A DNA stretch of 53,102 nucleotides from Acidovorax sp. (lineage in GTDB: Bacteria > Pseudomonadota > Gammaproteobacteria > Burkholderiales > Burkholderiaceae_C), in NCBI RefSeq assembly GCF_016783915.1, contig NZ_JADHVT010000017.1, forward strand, positions 1 to 53,102, given 5' to 3'. Within the stretch, counting starts at the first letter, position 1. Each line of letters opens with the position of its first letter. This document shows, piece by piece, positions 27,220 through 35,378 of this stretch. A model generated the notes under the pieces. That model worked only from the letters and a program-made list of their open reading frames with translations, was not told the DNA's origin and searched no databases. The position numbers and the translations under genes are program-made.

Positions 27220-28010
27220 CTACCGTGGCGCCCTTGCCCAGCGGCAAAACGCGAGGCGCCACGCAGCGCGTCAGCCAGGCATTCGCGGCCACCCGCCCAC
27301 TCCTGCAGCAAGGCCTGCTGCAAAGGCAAGCCCTCTGCCGCCAGCGCGCTGGCGCGGTCTGCACGCAGGGTGGCCTGCGGGAAGGCGGCCAACTGATGGG
27401 CCAGCGCCAGGGCGGCCTCCAGCGCCTGCCCGGCAGGCACCACGCGGTTGCACAGCCCCATGCGCAGGGCTTCGTCAGACTCCACCTTGCGCCCGGTCAG
27501 GATCAGGTCCAGCGCGTGCGACAGCCCGACAAGGCGCGGCAGGCGCACGGTGCCGCCATCGATCAGCGGCACGCCAAAACGGCGGCAGAACACGCCCATG
27601 TAGGCGTCCTCCGCCATCACGCGCAGGTCGCACCACAGCGCCAGCTCCATGCCGCCGGCCACAGCGGCGCCTTCGATCGCCGCGACCACCGGCTTGGACA
27701 GATGCAGGCGGCTCGGCCCCATGGGCCCTGGAGGGTGGACCGCATCGGCCGTGAAGTCCAGCGTCTCTGCGAGCGCCTCGGGCGCGACGCCGTCGGCCAG
27801 CAGACGCGCGCCCGACTGCAGATCCCAGCCCGCACAAAAATGCCCGCCAGCGCCCTGGAACACCGCCACATTGGCGCTGTCGTCTTGCTCAAAGGCCACA
27901 AAGGCTGCGTGCAGCGCGTGGGCGGTCGCGGCATCCACCGCGTTGCGCACACCAGGCCGGCGCAATGTCACCAGCGTGACACCACCTTGCGTTTCCACCT
28001 CTACGGACAT
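27213..28010 (-). CDS. Enoyl-CoA hydratase/isomerase family protein
   Basis: A 265-residue crotonase-fold protein. The oxyanion-hole segments are HFCAGWDLQ near residue 60 and EGAAVAGGMELALWCDLRVMAE near residue 115. The catalytic region MGVFCRRFGVPLIDGGTVRLPRLVG lacks the Glu seen in true hydratases at the second acidic position (where FadB has FGLPEV), so it may be an isomerase or hydrolase rather than a hydratase. The start at ATG 28010 has GGAGAG upstream (AGGAGAGCCGC). It is divergent from the liv operon, and the shared gap carries a TetR-type operator, so it may belong to the same regulon. Confidence 0.87.
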   Translation of the reverse strand: MSVEVETQGGVTLVTLRRPGVRNAVDAATAHALHAAFVAFEQDDSANVAVFQGAGGHFCAGWDLQSGARLLADGVAPEALAETLDFTADAVHPPGPMGPSRLHLSKPVVAAIEGAAVAGGMELALWCDLRVMAEDAYMGVFCRRFGVPLIDGGTVRLPRLVGLSHALDLILTGRKVESDEALRMGLCNRVVPAGQALEAALALAHQLAAFPQATLRADRASALAAEGLPLQQALLQEWAGGRECLADALRGASRFAAGQGRHGSF

Positions 28011-28167
28011 GCGGCTCTCCTGTGGTCTGGTGCTCAGAACCTGCTCGCGCACCCGACGTTACTCCTATTGCGCAGGGTGCAGCGCTGCGTCAATATCCGC
28101 CGCTACCCGCTCCCCCACCCCATCAGGGTTAGCCCCGAGTGCGATATGCACAGCGCGCGTGCACCAT

Positions 28168-28199
28168 TATTTATGCAAAGCAATCGCTTTGTAAAAATA
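28168..28199. promoter_or_regulatory. Predicted TetR operator, site 1 (liv operon)
   Basis: A 32-bp dyad: left arm TATTTATGCAAAGC, four bases AATC, right arm GCTTTGTAAAAATA. The arms match at 12 of 14 positions. The right arm is identical over 14 bases to the site in front of the tetR gene. It lies 102 bases upstream of livH and 158 bases upstream of the divergent hydratase. Confidence 0.75.
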
Positions 28200-28301
28200 T
28201 TCTGCAGGACCTGCGCGAGCAACGATGCACCTGGCACATGCCCACAAGGCATACGCCCCGCTCTTACCCGCTTTGCGTATCACTTATTCTGGAGAGCCAG
28301 T

Positions 28302-29177
28302 GTGCAATTTGTGCAACTGTTGATCAGCGGTGTCTCCCAGGGGTGCATCTACGGCCTGATTGCGCTGGGCTTCGTGCTCATCTACAAGGCCACGGAGACC
28401 GTGAGTTTTGCCCAGGGCGAACTCATGATGCTCGGCGCGTTTTGCGGGCTGGCACTCATGACGGTGCTGGGCTTTCCCTTCTGGGTGGCAGTGCTCGCCA
28501 GCATCCTGGCCATGGGCTGCTTTGGCGTCGTGCTGGAGCGTGCAGTGATCCGCCCTATCCTGGGCCAGCCAGCGTTCTCCATCGTCATGCTCACCATCGG
28601 CATCGGCTACGTGCTGCGTGGGCTGGTGACCATGATCCCCAACATCGGCACCGAAACGCACACGCTGCCCGTTCCCTACAAGGACCTGTCGTTCCGCCTA
28701 GGCGCGCTGGTGCTCAACGCCGAACAGCTGGTGGTGATCGGCGCCACGGGCGTGTTGTGTGTGCTGCTGTTTGCCATGTTCCGCTACAGCAAGCTGGGCA
28801 TTGCCATGCAGGCCTCGTCGCAGAACCAGCTGGCCGCCTACTACATGGGTATTCCGGTGCAGCGCCTCAACGGCCTGGCCTGGGGCCTGGCCGCTGCCGT
28901 GGCGGCGGTGGCAGGCCTGCTGCTGGCGCCCATCACCTTTGTGCACGCAAACATGGGGCTGATCGGGCTCAAGGCCTTCCCGGCCGCCGTGGTGGGCGGC
29001 TTTGGCAGCCTGCCTGGTGCCATCGTGGGCGGGCTGGTGATTGGCATTGTCGAATCGCTCTCAGGTTTTTATCTGCCCGACGGCTTCAAGGACACGGCTG
29101 CGTACATCGTGGTACTGGTCATGTTGATGGTCAAACCGAATGGGCTGTTCGGCGAAAAGCTGCGCAAGAAGGTGTGA
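28302..29177 (+). CDS. livH: Branched-chain-type ABC transporter permease
   Basis: A 291-residue membrane protein with eight or so spans. Motifs: GVSQGCIYGLIALGFVLIYKATETVSFAQGE, ERAVIRPILGQPAFSIVMLTIGIG and GGFGSLPGAIVGGLVIGIVESL, all typical of LivH. The start is a GTG at 28302 with GGAGAG six bases upstream. The open frame continues 359 codons further upstream across the divergent hydratase gene but is not coding. It is first gene of an operon livH-M-G-F-ligase-receptor preceded by a TetR-type dyad. The ligand need not be an amino acid: such systems also carry aromatic and branched organic acids. Confidence 0.93.
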   Translation: MQFVQLLISGVSQGCIYGLIALGFVLIYKATETVSFAQGELMMLGAFCGLALMTVLGFPFWVAVLASILAMGCFGVVLERAVIRPILGQPAFSIVMLTIGIGYVLRGLVTMIPNIGTETHTLPVPYKDLSFRLGALVLNAEQLVVIGATGVLCVLLFAMFRYSKLGIAMQASSQNQLAAYYMGIPVQRLNGLAWGLAAAVAAVAGLLLAPITFVHANMGLIGLKAFPAAVVGGFGSLPGAIVGGLVIGIVESLSGFYLPDGFKDTAAYIVVLVMLMVKPNGLFGEKLRKKV

Positions 29178-29181
29178 CCCC

Positions 29182-30258
29182 ATGAGATTCATCTTCAAGA
29201 CCAGCTACGAACAAGACCTGCGCCTCGCCAAACATGGCGGGCATGTGTTCTGGTACAGCCTGTTGTGCCTGGCGCTGCTGGCCGCGCCGTGGGTGGCGCC
29301 CGAGTATTGGCTGGCCCAGCTCACCTTTGTGCTGATCTACGCCATCGTGGGCTTAGGCCTCATGCTGCTGGCCGGGTTCACGGGGTTGTTCTCACTCGGA
29401 CATGCGGCCTTCCTCGGCGTGGGGGCGTACACGCAGGCGGTGCTCACCGGCATGGGCTGGCCGTTTGCGCTGTCGCTGGCCTGCGCGGCGGGGTTGTCGG
29501 CCGCCGTGGGTGTGGTGGTAGGGCTGCCCGCGCTGCGGGTAAAGGGCATCTACCTGGGCATGGCCACACTGTCGTTCGGCTTTATCGTGGAAGAAGTGTT
29601 TGCGCGGTGGGAGTCGGTCACAGGCGGCAACTCCGGCAAGCATCTGGTGCCGCCCGAAATCTGGGGATTCAAGTTCGAGTCCACCGAGTCGTTCTACTTT
29701 TTGTGCCTGGTGATCGCCGTGGTCAGCACGCTGGCCATTCTGAACCTGCTGCGATCGCCCACCGGCCGGGCCTTTGTCGCTATTCGTGACTCAGAGATCT
29801 CGGCGCAGAGCATGGGTATTCACCTCGCCCGCTACAAGACGTTGTCGTTCTCGATCTCGGCGGCCCTGGCTGGCGTGGGCGGGGCTTTGTATGCGCACAA
29901 GCTGCAGTTCATCTCACCGGACCAGTTCAACATCCTGCAGTCCATCGACCTGCTGCTGATGATCGTGATCGGCGGCCTGGGATCGGTGCATGGTGCGTTC
30001 CTGGGGGCCATCTTCCTCATCACCATGCCCCAGATGATTTCGCTCTCCAAGGACTGGCTGCCCGCCGCCATCGGCCAGGCGCCCGGCCTGCAGGCAGTGG
30101 TCTATGGCGCGGTGCTGATCGCCTTTGTGCTGTTCGAACCCATGGGCCTGTATGGACGCTGGCTCAAGGTGCGCACCTGGCTGCAGATGTTCCCGTTCTA
30201 CCGCAAGGGGCTGTTCAAGCGGCAGAAATCGTTCCAGAAATCGGATCGCTTGAAATGA
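29182..30258 (+). CDS. livM: Branched-chain-type ABC transporter permease
   Basis: A 358-residue permease; the ATG is four bases after the livH stop. Conserved parts are IYAIVGLGLMLLAGFTGLFSLGHAAFLGVGAY, LRVKGIYLGMATLSFGFI and DSEISAQSMGIHLARYKTLSFSISAALAGVGGALYAHK, the LivM cytoplasmic loop. The basic C-terminal tail (RKGLFKRQKSFQKSDRLK) is longer than average. A 110-bp dispersed repeat separates it from livG. Confidence 0.93.
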   Translation: MRFIFKTSYEQDLRLAKHGGHVFWYSLLCLALLAAPWVAPEYWLAQLTFVLIYAIVGLGLMLLAGFTGLFSLGHAAFLGVGAYTQAVLTGMGWPFALSLACAAGLSAAVGVVVGLPALRVKGIYLGMATLSFGFIVEEVFARWESVTGGNSGKHLVPPEIWGFKFESTESFYFLCLVIAVVSTLAILNLLRSPTGRAFVAIRDSEISAQSMGIHLARYKTLSFSISAALAGVGGALYAHKLQFISPDQFNILQSIDLLLMIVIGGLGSVHGAFLGAIFLITMPQMISLSKDWLPAAIGQAPGLQAVVYGAVLIAFVLFEPMGLYGRWLKVRTWLQMFPFYRKGLFKRQKSFQKSDRLK

Positions 30259-30259
30259 A

Positions 30260-30372
30260 GCCCCCCCTGAGTCGCTTCGCGCCTTCCCCCTCTCTCGATT
30301 CGCTGCGCGATTCGGGAGGGGAACGCCCCCAGCGCGGCGGGGCGGCCCTTGCGCGGGGGCACTGGCCTCGGT
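30260..30372. repeat. GC-rich dispersed repeat between livM and livG
   Basis: It starts CCCCCCTGAGTCGCTTCGCG, includes a hairpin core GATTCGCTGCGCGATTC and ends GGCCCTTGCGCGGGGGC. A related copy in the opposite orientation lies at 46980-47080 inside the carboxylase operon. It fills most of the 165-base gap. Confidence 0.75.
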
Positions 30373-30423
30373 CACGCCAGTCGCAAAGGCTGCGGACGGC
30401 ATTCAGCACACTGGACCTGTGAA

Positions 30424-31284
30424 ATGACCCAAATTGCTGTACCCATGACTGACGAAATCCTGCTCAGCGCCCAGAACCTCAGTGTGCGCTTTGGCGGCGT
30501 GCTCGCTGTCAACAACGTGAGCTTTGACGTGCGCCGTGGCGAGGTGTTCACCCTCATCGGCCCCAACGGCGCGGGCAAGACGACGGTGTTCAATCTCATC
30601 AGCCGCATCTACACGCCCACCACCGGCACCATCGCCTATGCGGGCCCGGGTGGCGCCCTGCTGCCACTGACCGACCAGCCTCCGCACAAGGTGGCAGGCC
30701 TGGGCATTGCACGCACCTTCCAGAACATCGAACTCTTCGAGCATGCGAGCGTGCTGCACAACCTGTTGATCGGCCGCCATACCCGACAGCACAGCAGCCT
30801 GTGGGCCGAGATGTTCTTCACGCGCAAGGTGCGCGAAGGGGAAATTCAGGCCCGGGAGAAGGCCGAGCAGGTCATCGACTTTCTCGATCTGCAGCACTAC
30901 CGCGACACCATGGTCGCCGGCCTGCCCTACGGCGTGCGCAAGGTGGTGGAGCTGGCCCGTGCGCTGTGCACCGAGCCACAGTTGCTGCTGCTCGACGAGC
31001 CCTCGTCGGGCCTGAACGTGGAGGAGACTGACGACATGGCCTTCTGGATCCAGGACATCCAGCACGAGCTGGGCATCACCGTGCTGATGGTGGAGCACGA
31101 CATGTCGCTGGTCTCCAAGGTGTCCGACCGCGTGCTGGCCATGAACCAGGGCGAGGTGGTGGCCATGGGCTCACCGCGCGAGGTGCAATCGCACCCCGGC
31201 GTGATCGAGGCGTACCTGGGCACCATCGACGACGTGAGCAACCTGCGGCGTCCGGCGGGTTCAAAAATGGGGGTTCGGGCATGA
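30424..31284 (+). CDS. livG: Branched-chain-type ABC transporter ATPase
   Basis: A 286-residue ABC ATPase. Walker A GPNGAGKTT begins at residue 46, the LivG-specific GIARTFQNIELF follows, then the degenerate signature LPYGVRKVVELARAL, Walker B LLLLDEPSSGLN and the H-loop VEHDMSLV. ATG 30424 or the inner ATG 30445 could start it. Its stop overlaps the livF start by four bases. The signature LPYGVRK replaces the usual LSGGQ, as is common in LivG proteins. Confidence 0.93.
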   Translation: MTQIAVPMTDEILLSAQNLSVRFGGVLAVNNVSFDVRRGEVFTLIGPNGAGKTTVFNLISRIYTPTTGTIAYAGPGGALLPLTDQPPHKVAGLGIARTFQNIELFEHASVLHNLLIGRHTRQHSSLWAEMFFTRKVREGEIQAREKAEQVIDFLDLQHYRDTMVAGLPYGVRKVVELARALCTEPQLLLLDEPSSGLNVEETDDMAFWIQDIQHELGITVLMVEHDMSLVSKVSDRVLAMNQGEVVAMGSPREVQSHPGVIEAYLGTIDDVSNLRRPAGSKMGVRA

Positions 31285-32102
31285 ACGCCGTACTTGCCGC
31301 CGTCAACACATCCGCAGCAGCAGCTGCTGCTGACCAACCCTTGCTGCGCCTGCAGAACGTGGAGAGTGCCTACGGCCCCATCAAGGCCATCCGCGGCGTG
31401 AGCCTGCAGGTGCGGCGCGGCGAGATCGCCGCCGTGCTGGGCAGCAACGGCGCGGGCAAGACCACCATCCTCAAGACCATCAGCGGCATCATCGACCCGC
31501 GCAAGGGCTCCATCGAATTCCAGGGCGCCGACATCACCGCCAACGACCCGGCGGCCATCGTGCGCCGGGGCCTGATGCACGTGCCCGAGGGGCGCGAGGT
31601 GTTTGCATTGCTCTCGGTGCGCGACAACCTGCTCATGGGCGCCTACACGCGCAGCGATGCCGACGCCGTGGCCCGCGACATCGAAACGGTGTATGGCTAC
31701 TTCCCCATCCTGAAGGAGCGCGCCGCGCAGGACGCCGGCCTGCTCTCGGGCGGGCAACAGCAGATGCTGGCCATCTCGCGTGCGTTGATGGCCAACCCAG
31801 AACTCATCCTGCTCGACGAGCCCAGCCTGGGCCTGTCCCCCAAGCTCACCAAGGAGATCTTCGAGATCGTGGTGCGCATCAACCGTGAGCGCGGCACCAC
31901 CATCCTGCTGGTGGAGCAGAACGCCAACATGGCGCTCAACGCATCGGACTACGGCTACGTGCTGGAGAACGGCCGCATCGTGATGGAAGACAGCTGCGAG
32001 CGCCTGCGCGAGAAGGACGACATCAAGGAGTTCTACCTTGGGATGAAAGATGTCGGCGTGCGCGGAGAGCGGCGCTGGAAGAAAAAGAAGACCTGGAGAT
32101 AA
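31281..32102 (+). CDS. livF: Branched-chain-type ABC transporter ATPase
   Basis: A 273-residue ATPase. Walker A GSNGAGKTT begins at residue 54, then HVPEGREVFALLSVRDNLLMG typical of LivF, the signature LLSGGQQQMLAISRAL, Walker B LILLDEPSLGLSP and the H-loop VEQNANMAL. It has an Ala-rich N-terminal extension of ~20 residues and a basic C-terminal tail (RGERRWKKKKTWR). It overlaps livG by four bases and precedes the ligase gene by six. Confidence 0.93.
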   Translation: MNAVLAAVNTSAAAAAADQPLLRLQNVESAYGPIKAIRGVSLQVRRGEIAAVLGSNGAGKTTILKTISGIIDPRKGSIEFQGADITANDPAAIVRRGLMHVPEGREVFALLSVRDNLLMGAYTRSDADAVARDIETVYGYFPILKERAAQDAGLLSGGQQQMLAISRALMANPELILLDEPSLGLSPKLTKEIFEIVVRINRERGTTILLVEQNANMALNASDYGYVLENGRIVMEDSCERLREKDDIKEFYLGMKDVGVRGERRWKKKKTWR

Positions 32103-32108
32103 GCGCAA

Positions 32109-33965
32109 ATGTCTAACCTCTGGGACCTCGATCACATCCAGCCCGCAGGCACCGACGTGCTCGCGGGCGACACCATCGCCGCCATGTTCTGGAACGCCGT
32201 GGCCGAGCGCGGCCCGCGCGTGTGGATGCGCCAGAAGGAGCTGGGCATCTGGAAGAGCTGGACCTGGGACCAGACGGCCGAAGCCGTGCGGGAGATTGCG
32301 GGCGGCCTGATGTCGCTGGGTTTTGCGCCCGGCGAATGTGCATCCATCCTGTCCAACACCAACATCGAATGGGTGCTGGCCGATCTGGCCGTGCTGAGCT
32401 GCGGCGGCGTGGCCAACGGCATCTACCCCACTGACGCGGCGGCGCAGCTGCACTACCTGAGCGAAGACTCTCGCACCACCGTGCTGTTTGTGGAAGACGA
32501 TGAACAGCTCGACAAGGCCCTGGAAGTGCGCAGCAGCCTGCCCCTGCTGCGCAAGGTGGTGGTGTTCGACATGGAAGGCCTGCGCAGCCTGAACGACCCC
32601 GATGTGCTGAGCCTTGCGGGCCTGCGCGAGCTGGGCAGGGCATGGAATGCACAACACTCCGACGCACTGATGCAGCGCGTCAAGGCCTGCCGACCCGAAG
32701 ACCTGGCCATCCTGGTCTACACCTCGGGCACCACCGGCAAGCCCAAGGGCGCCATGCACACGCACGCCGCGCTCACCTACACCGTGCGCGGCTACAACAC
32801 GCTGATCTCGCGCAGCGAGGCGGATGAGACCATGTGTTTTCTGCCCCTGTGCCACATTGCCGAACGCATGGGCGGCGAATACTTCTCGCTCTACACCGGC
32901 GCGCGCCTGAACTTTGTCGAGAACCCCGACACCGTGCCCGAGAACGTGCGCGAGATCGCACCCACGGTGTTCACCGCCGTACCCCGGGTGTGGGAGAAGT
33001 TCTATTCGGGCGTGATGATCGCGCTCAAGGAATCCACGCGCATGCAGCAGGCGGCCTACGCCTGGTCGATTGGCGTGGGCACCCGCATCGCAGATCGGGT
33101 GTTGGCCGGACAGCCGGTGGGCGGTTTGCTGAAGGCGCAGTTCATGCTGGCGCGCTTTCTGGCGCTCAACAATGTGCGCAAGCTCATCGGCATCCACCGT
33201 GCGCGCTTTCTGGTCACAGGCGCAGCGCCCATTTCGCCCGATCTGGTGAAGTGGTACCTGGCGCTGGGCGTGCCCATGCTGGAGGTGTGGGGCATGACCG
33301 AGACCTGCGGCGCCTCCACCGGTGTGCCGGCCAGCCGCATCAAACCCGGCTCCATCGGCCCCGCGGCCAGCTACAACGAGGTGCGCATCGACCCCGCCAC
33401 GGGAGAAATCCTGGTGCGTGGCCCCAATGTGTTCAAGGGCTACCTCAACCAGCCCGAGAAAACGGCCGAAACCATCGACCCCGAAGGCTGGCTGCACACG
33501 GGCGATGTGGGCGCCATCGACGCCGACGGCTACTTGCGCATCACCGACCGCATGAAGGACATCATCATCACGGCGGGCGGCAAGAACATCACGCCGAGCG
33601 AGCTGGAGAACGAACTCAAGTTCAGCCCCTACATCACCGATGCGGTGGTGATTGGCGACAAGCTGCCCTACCTCACGGTGATCATCATGATCGATCAGGA
33701 GAACGTGGAGAAGTACGCACAGGACAACGACGTGCCGTTCTCCAACTACGCCAGCCTGACCCGCACGCGCGAGGTGCAGGAGCTGATCCAGGCCGAGATC
33801 GACCGTGTCAATGCAAAGTTCGCCCGCGTGGAGCAGATCAAGAAGTTCTTCCTGCTCGACACACAGCTCACGGCCGAGGATGAAGAGCTGACACCCACCA
33901 TGAAGCTCAAGCGCAAGCTGGTGCAGCAGAAGTACGCACCGCAGATTGAGGCGATGTACCGGTAG
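32109..33965 (+). CDS. AMP-forming acyl-CoA ligase (FadD15-like long-chain type)
   Basis: A 618-residue adenylate-forming enzyme that converts a carboxylic acid, ATP and CoA into acyl-CoA, AMP and PPi. The P-loop YTSGTTGKPKG is at residues 204-214, the A5 region is EVWGMTETCGAST, and the A7-A8 segment GWLHTGDVGAIDADGYLRITDR is followed by GGKNITPSELEN with the linker. The length and MHTHAALTYTVRGYN next to the P-loop fit the FadD15/long-chain (AAE) branch. A GGAGA lies ~9 bases before the ATG. It lies inside the liv operon between livF and the receptor, which indicates CoA activation of the imported acid. Confidence 0.92.
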   Translation: MSNLWDLDHIQPAGTDVLAGDTIAAMFWNAVAERGPRVWMRQKELGIWKSWTWDQTAEAVREIAGGLMSLGFAPGECASILSNTNIEWVLADLAVLSCGGVANGIYPTDAAAQLHYLSEDSRTTVLFVEDDEQLDKALEVRSSLPLLRKVVVFDMEGLRSLNDPDVLSLAGLRELGRAWNAQHSDALMQRVKACRPEDLAILVYTSGTTGKPKGAMHTHAALTYTVRGYNTLISRSEADETMCFLPLCHIAERMGGEYFSLYTGARLNFVENPDTVPENVREIAPTVFTAVPRVWEKFYSGVMIALKESTRMQQAAYAWSIGVGTRIADRVLAGQPVGGLLKAQFMLARFLALNNVRKLIGIHRARFLVTGAAPISPDLVKWYLALGVPMLEVWGMTETCGASTGVPASRIKPGSIGPAASYNEVRIDPATGEILVRGPNVFKGYLNQPEKTAETIDPEGWLHTGDVGAIDADGYLRITDRMKDIIITAGGKNITPSELENELKFSPYITDAVVIGDKLPYLTVIIMIDQENVEKYAQDNDVPFSNYASLTRTREVQELIQAEIDRVNAKFARVEQIKKFFLLDTQLTAEDEELTPTMKLKRKLVQQKYAPQIEAMYR

Positions 33966-34084
33966 GTGCGCACGTCACGCAACCACAAGCCACGCCCGTC
34001 AGGATAGGGAAAGTGCTGGTGCCCCACCCCGGGCATCGTTCTATAACGAGCAACCGAGTTCGATCCAACCAAAGGAGACGTGCC

Positions 34085-35251
34085 ATGAAACTTCATCACA
34101 TTGCCGCGCTGGCCATCGTGGCCATGGCCGGAGGTGCTGCACAGGCGCAGCCCAGCCAGGGCGTGAGCAAGGACACCATCACGCTGGGTTCCATCCAGGA
34201 TCTTTCCGGCCCGCTGGCGGGCTTTGGCAAGCAGGTGCGGCTGGGCATGATGCTGCGCGTGGACGAGGCCAACGAGCAAGGCGGCGTCAATGGCCGCAAG
34301 CTCGACCTGAAGGTGGAAGACTCGGGCTACGACCCCAAGAAAGCCGTGCTGGCCGCGCAAAAGCTCGTGAACCAGGACAAGATCTTCATGATGGTGGCGC
34401 ACATCGGCACGGCGCAAAACCTGGCCGCCATGCCGGTGCAGTTCAGCAAGAACGTGATCAACTTCTTCCCGGTGACGGCCGCGCGGGAAATGTACGAGCC
34501 CTTCCACAAGCTCAAGTATTCGTTTGCCGCCACTTACTACGACCAGATCCGCCTGGCCGCCCCCAAGCTCATCAAGGAAAAGGGCGCCAAGAAGATCTGC
34601 ACCATCTACCAGGACGATGAATTTGGCCTGGAGGTGATGCGCGGGGGCGAGGCGGCACTCAAGTCCATGGGCATGGACTTCACCGAGAAGACCTCGTACA
34701 AGCGCGGCGCCACCGACTTCTCTTCACAGGTCGCCAAGATGAAGTCGTCCGAATGCGACTTCGTGATCCTGGGCACCATCATCCGCGAGACCATCGGCAC
34801 GATCGGCGAGGCGCGCAAGACAGGCTTCAACCCCACCTTCCTGGGCTCCAGCGCCGCCTACACCGACCTCATCCACAAGCTGGGCGGCAAGCCCATGGAT
34901 GGGCTGTACGCCACCATGACGGTGCAACACCCCTACCTGGATGAAGCCAGCCAGCCCATCCGTTTCTGGGCCAACAAGTACAAGACCAAGTTCAACGAAG
35001 ACCCCACCGTGTTCTCGGTCTACGGCTACAACGCCATCGACGCCTTCATCAAGGCGGCCCAGAAGGCAGGTCCCAACCTGAGCACCGACAGCTTCATCAA
35101 GGCCATGGACACCATGGTGATTCCGCCCGACATGTTCGGCAGCGCCGAGGGCACCTTTGGCCCACAAAAGCGCCTGGGCAGCGATCTTTCTCGCCTATCG
35201 CAGATCACCGATGGCAAGTGGAAGGTGGTCTCCGACTACGTCAAGCCATGA
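34085..35251 (+). CDS. livK: Branched-chain-type ABC transporter periplasmic receptor
   Basis: A 388-residue receptor of the LivJ/LivK family. Signal peptide MKLHHIAALAIVAMAGGAAQA; AAGGAGA eight bases before the ATG. The mature chain starts ITLGSIQDLSGPLAGFGKQVRLGM, then DEANEQGGVNGRKLDLKVEDSGYDP, and later YKRGATDFSSQVAKMKSSECDFVILG. It ends the liv operon just before a stem-loop terminator. This subfamily of receptors usually binds aromatic or other hydrophobic carboxylates as often as leucine; the ligase next door supports a carboxylate that becomes a CoA ester. Confidence 0.92.
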   Translation: MKLHHIAALAIVAMAGGAAQAQPSQGVSKDTITLGSIQDLSGPLAGFGKQVRLGMMLRVDEANEQGGVNGRKLDLKVEDSGYDPKKAVLAAQKLVNQDKIFMMVAHIGTAQNLAAMPVQFSKNVINFFPVTAAREMYEPFHKLKYSFAATYYDQIRLAAPKLIKEKGAKKICTIYQDDEFGLEVMRGGEAALKSMGMDFTEKTSYKRGATDFSSQVAKMKSSECDFVILGTIIRETIGTIGEARKTGFNPTFLGSSAAYTDLIHKLGGKPMDGLYATMTVQHPYLDEASQPIRFWANKYKTKFNEDPTVFSVYGYNAIDAFIKAAQKAGPNLSTDSFIKAMDTMVIPPDMFGSAEGTFGPQKRLGSDLSRLSQITDGKWKVVSDYVKP

Positions 35252-35271
35252 GCGCCTGACCCGCCTCCTTC

Positions 35272-35293
35272 AAGCCGCCTTCGGGCGGCTTTT
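35272..35293 (+). terminator. Terminator of the liv operon
   Basis: An 8-bp stem AAGCCGCC / GGCGGCTT closed by a stable TTCG tetraloop and followed by TTTT, 21 bases after the receptor stop. Confidence 0.88.
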
Positions 35294-35330
35294 GCGTTTC
35301 AGGGGGTGCATCCGGGCTCAGTCGGTGGCA

Positions 35331-35362
35331 GAATTTAACCAAGCAGTAACTTTGCATAAATA
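35331..35362. promoter_or_regulatory. Predicted TetR operator, site 2 (acyl-CoA dehydrogenase operon)
   Basis: GAATTTAACCAAGC, four bases AGTA, ACTTTGCATAAATA. Read in reverse, the right arm TATTTATGCAAAGT matches the left arm of the liv site at 13 of 14 positions. It ends 16 bases before the ATG of the dehydrogenase gene, where a repressor would block initiation. Confidence 0.65.
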
Positions 35363-35378
35363 ACCTGGTTGCCCCACC

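Noticed and set aside
27225-28301. 359-codon in-frame extension upstream of livH, giving an apparent 650-residue protein
   Set aside because: It runs antisense over the enoyl-CoA hydratase gene, has shadow-like composition rich in His, Arg and Gln, and the true start has GGAGAG six bases before GTG 28302.
30927-33497. Very long antisense open frame (856 codons) across livG, livF and the ligase
   Set aside because: It is a high-GC shadow of real genes; no domain, and composition is His/Gly/Ala-rich. The opposite strand has clear ABC and ligase motifs.
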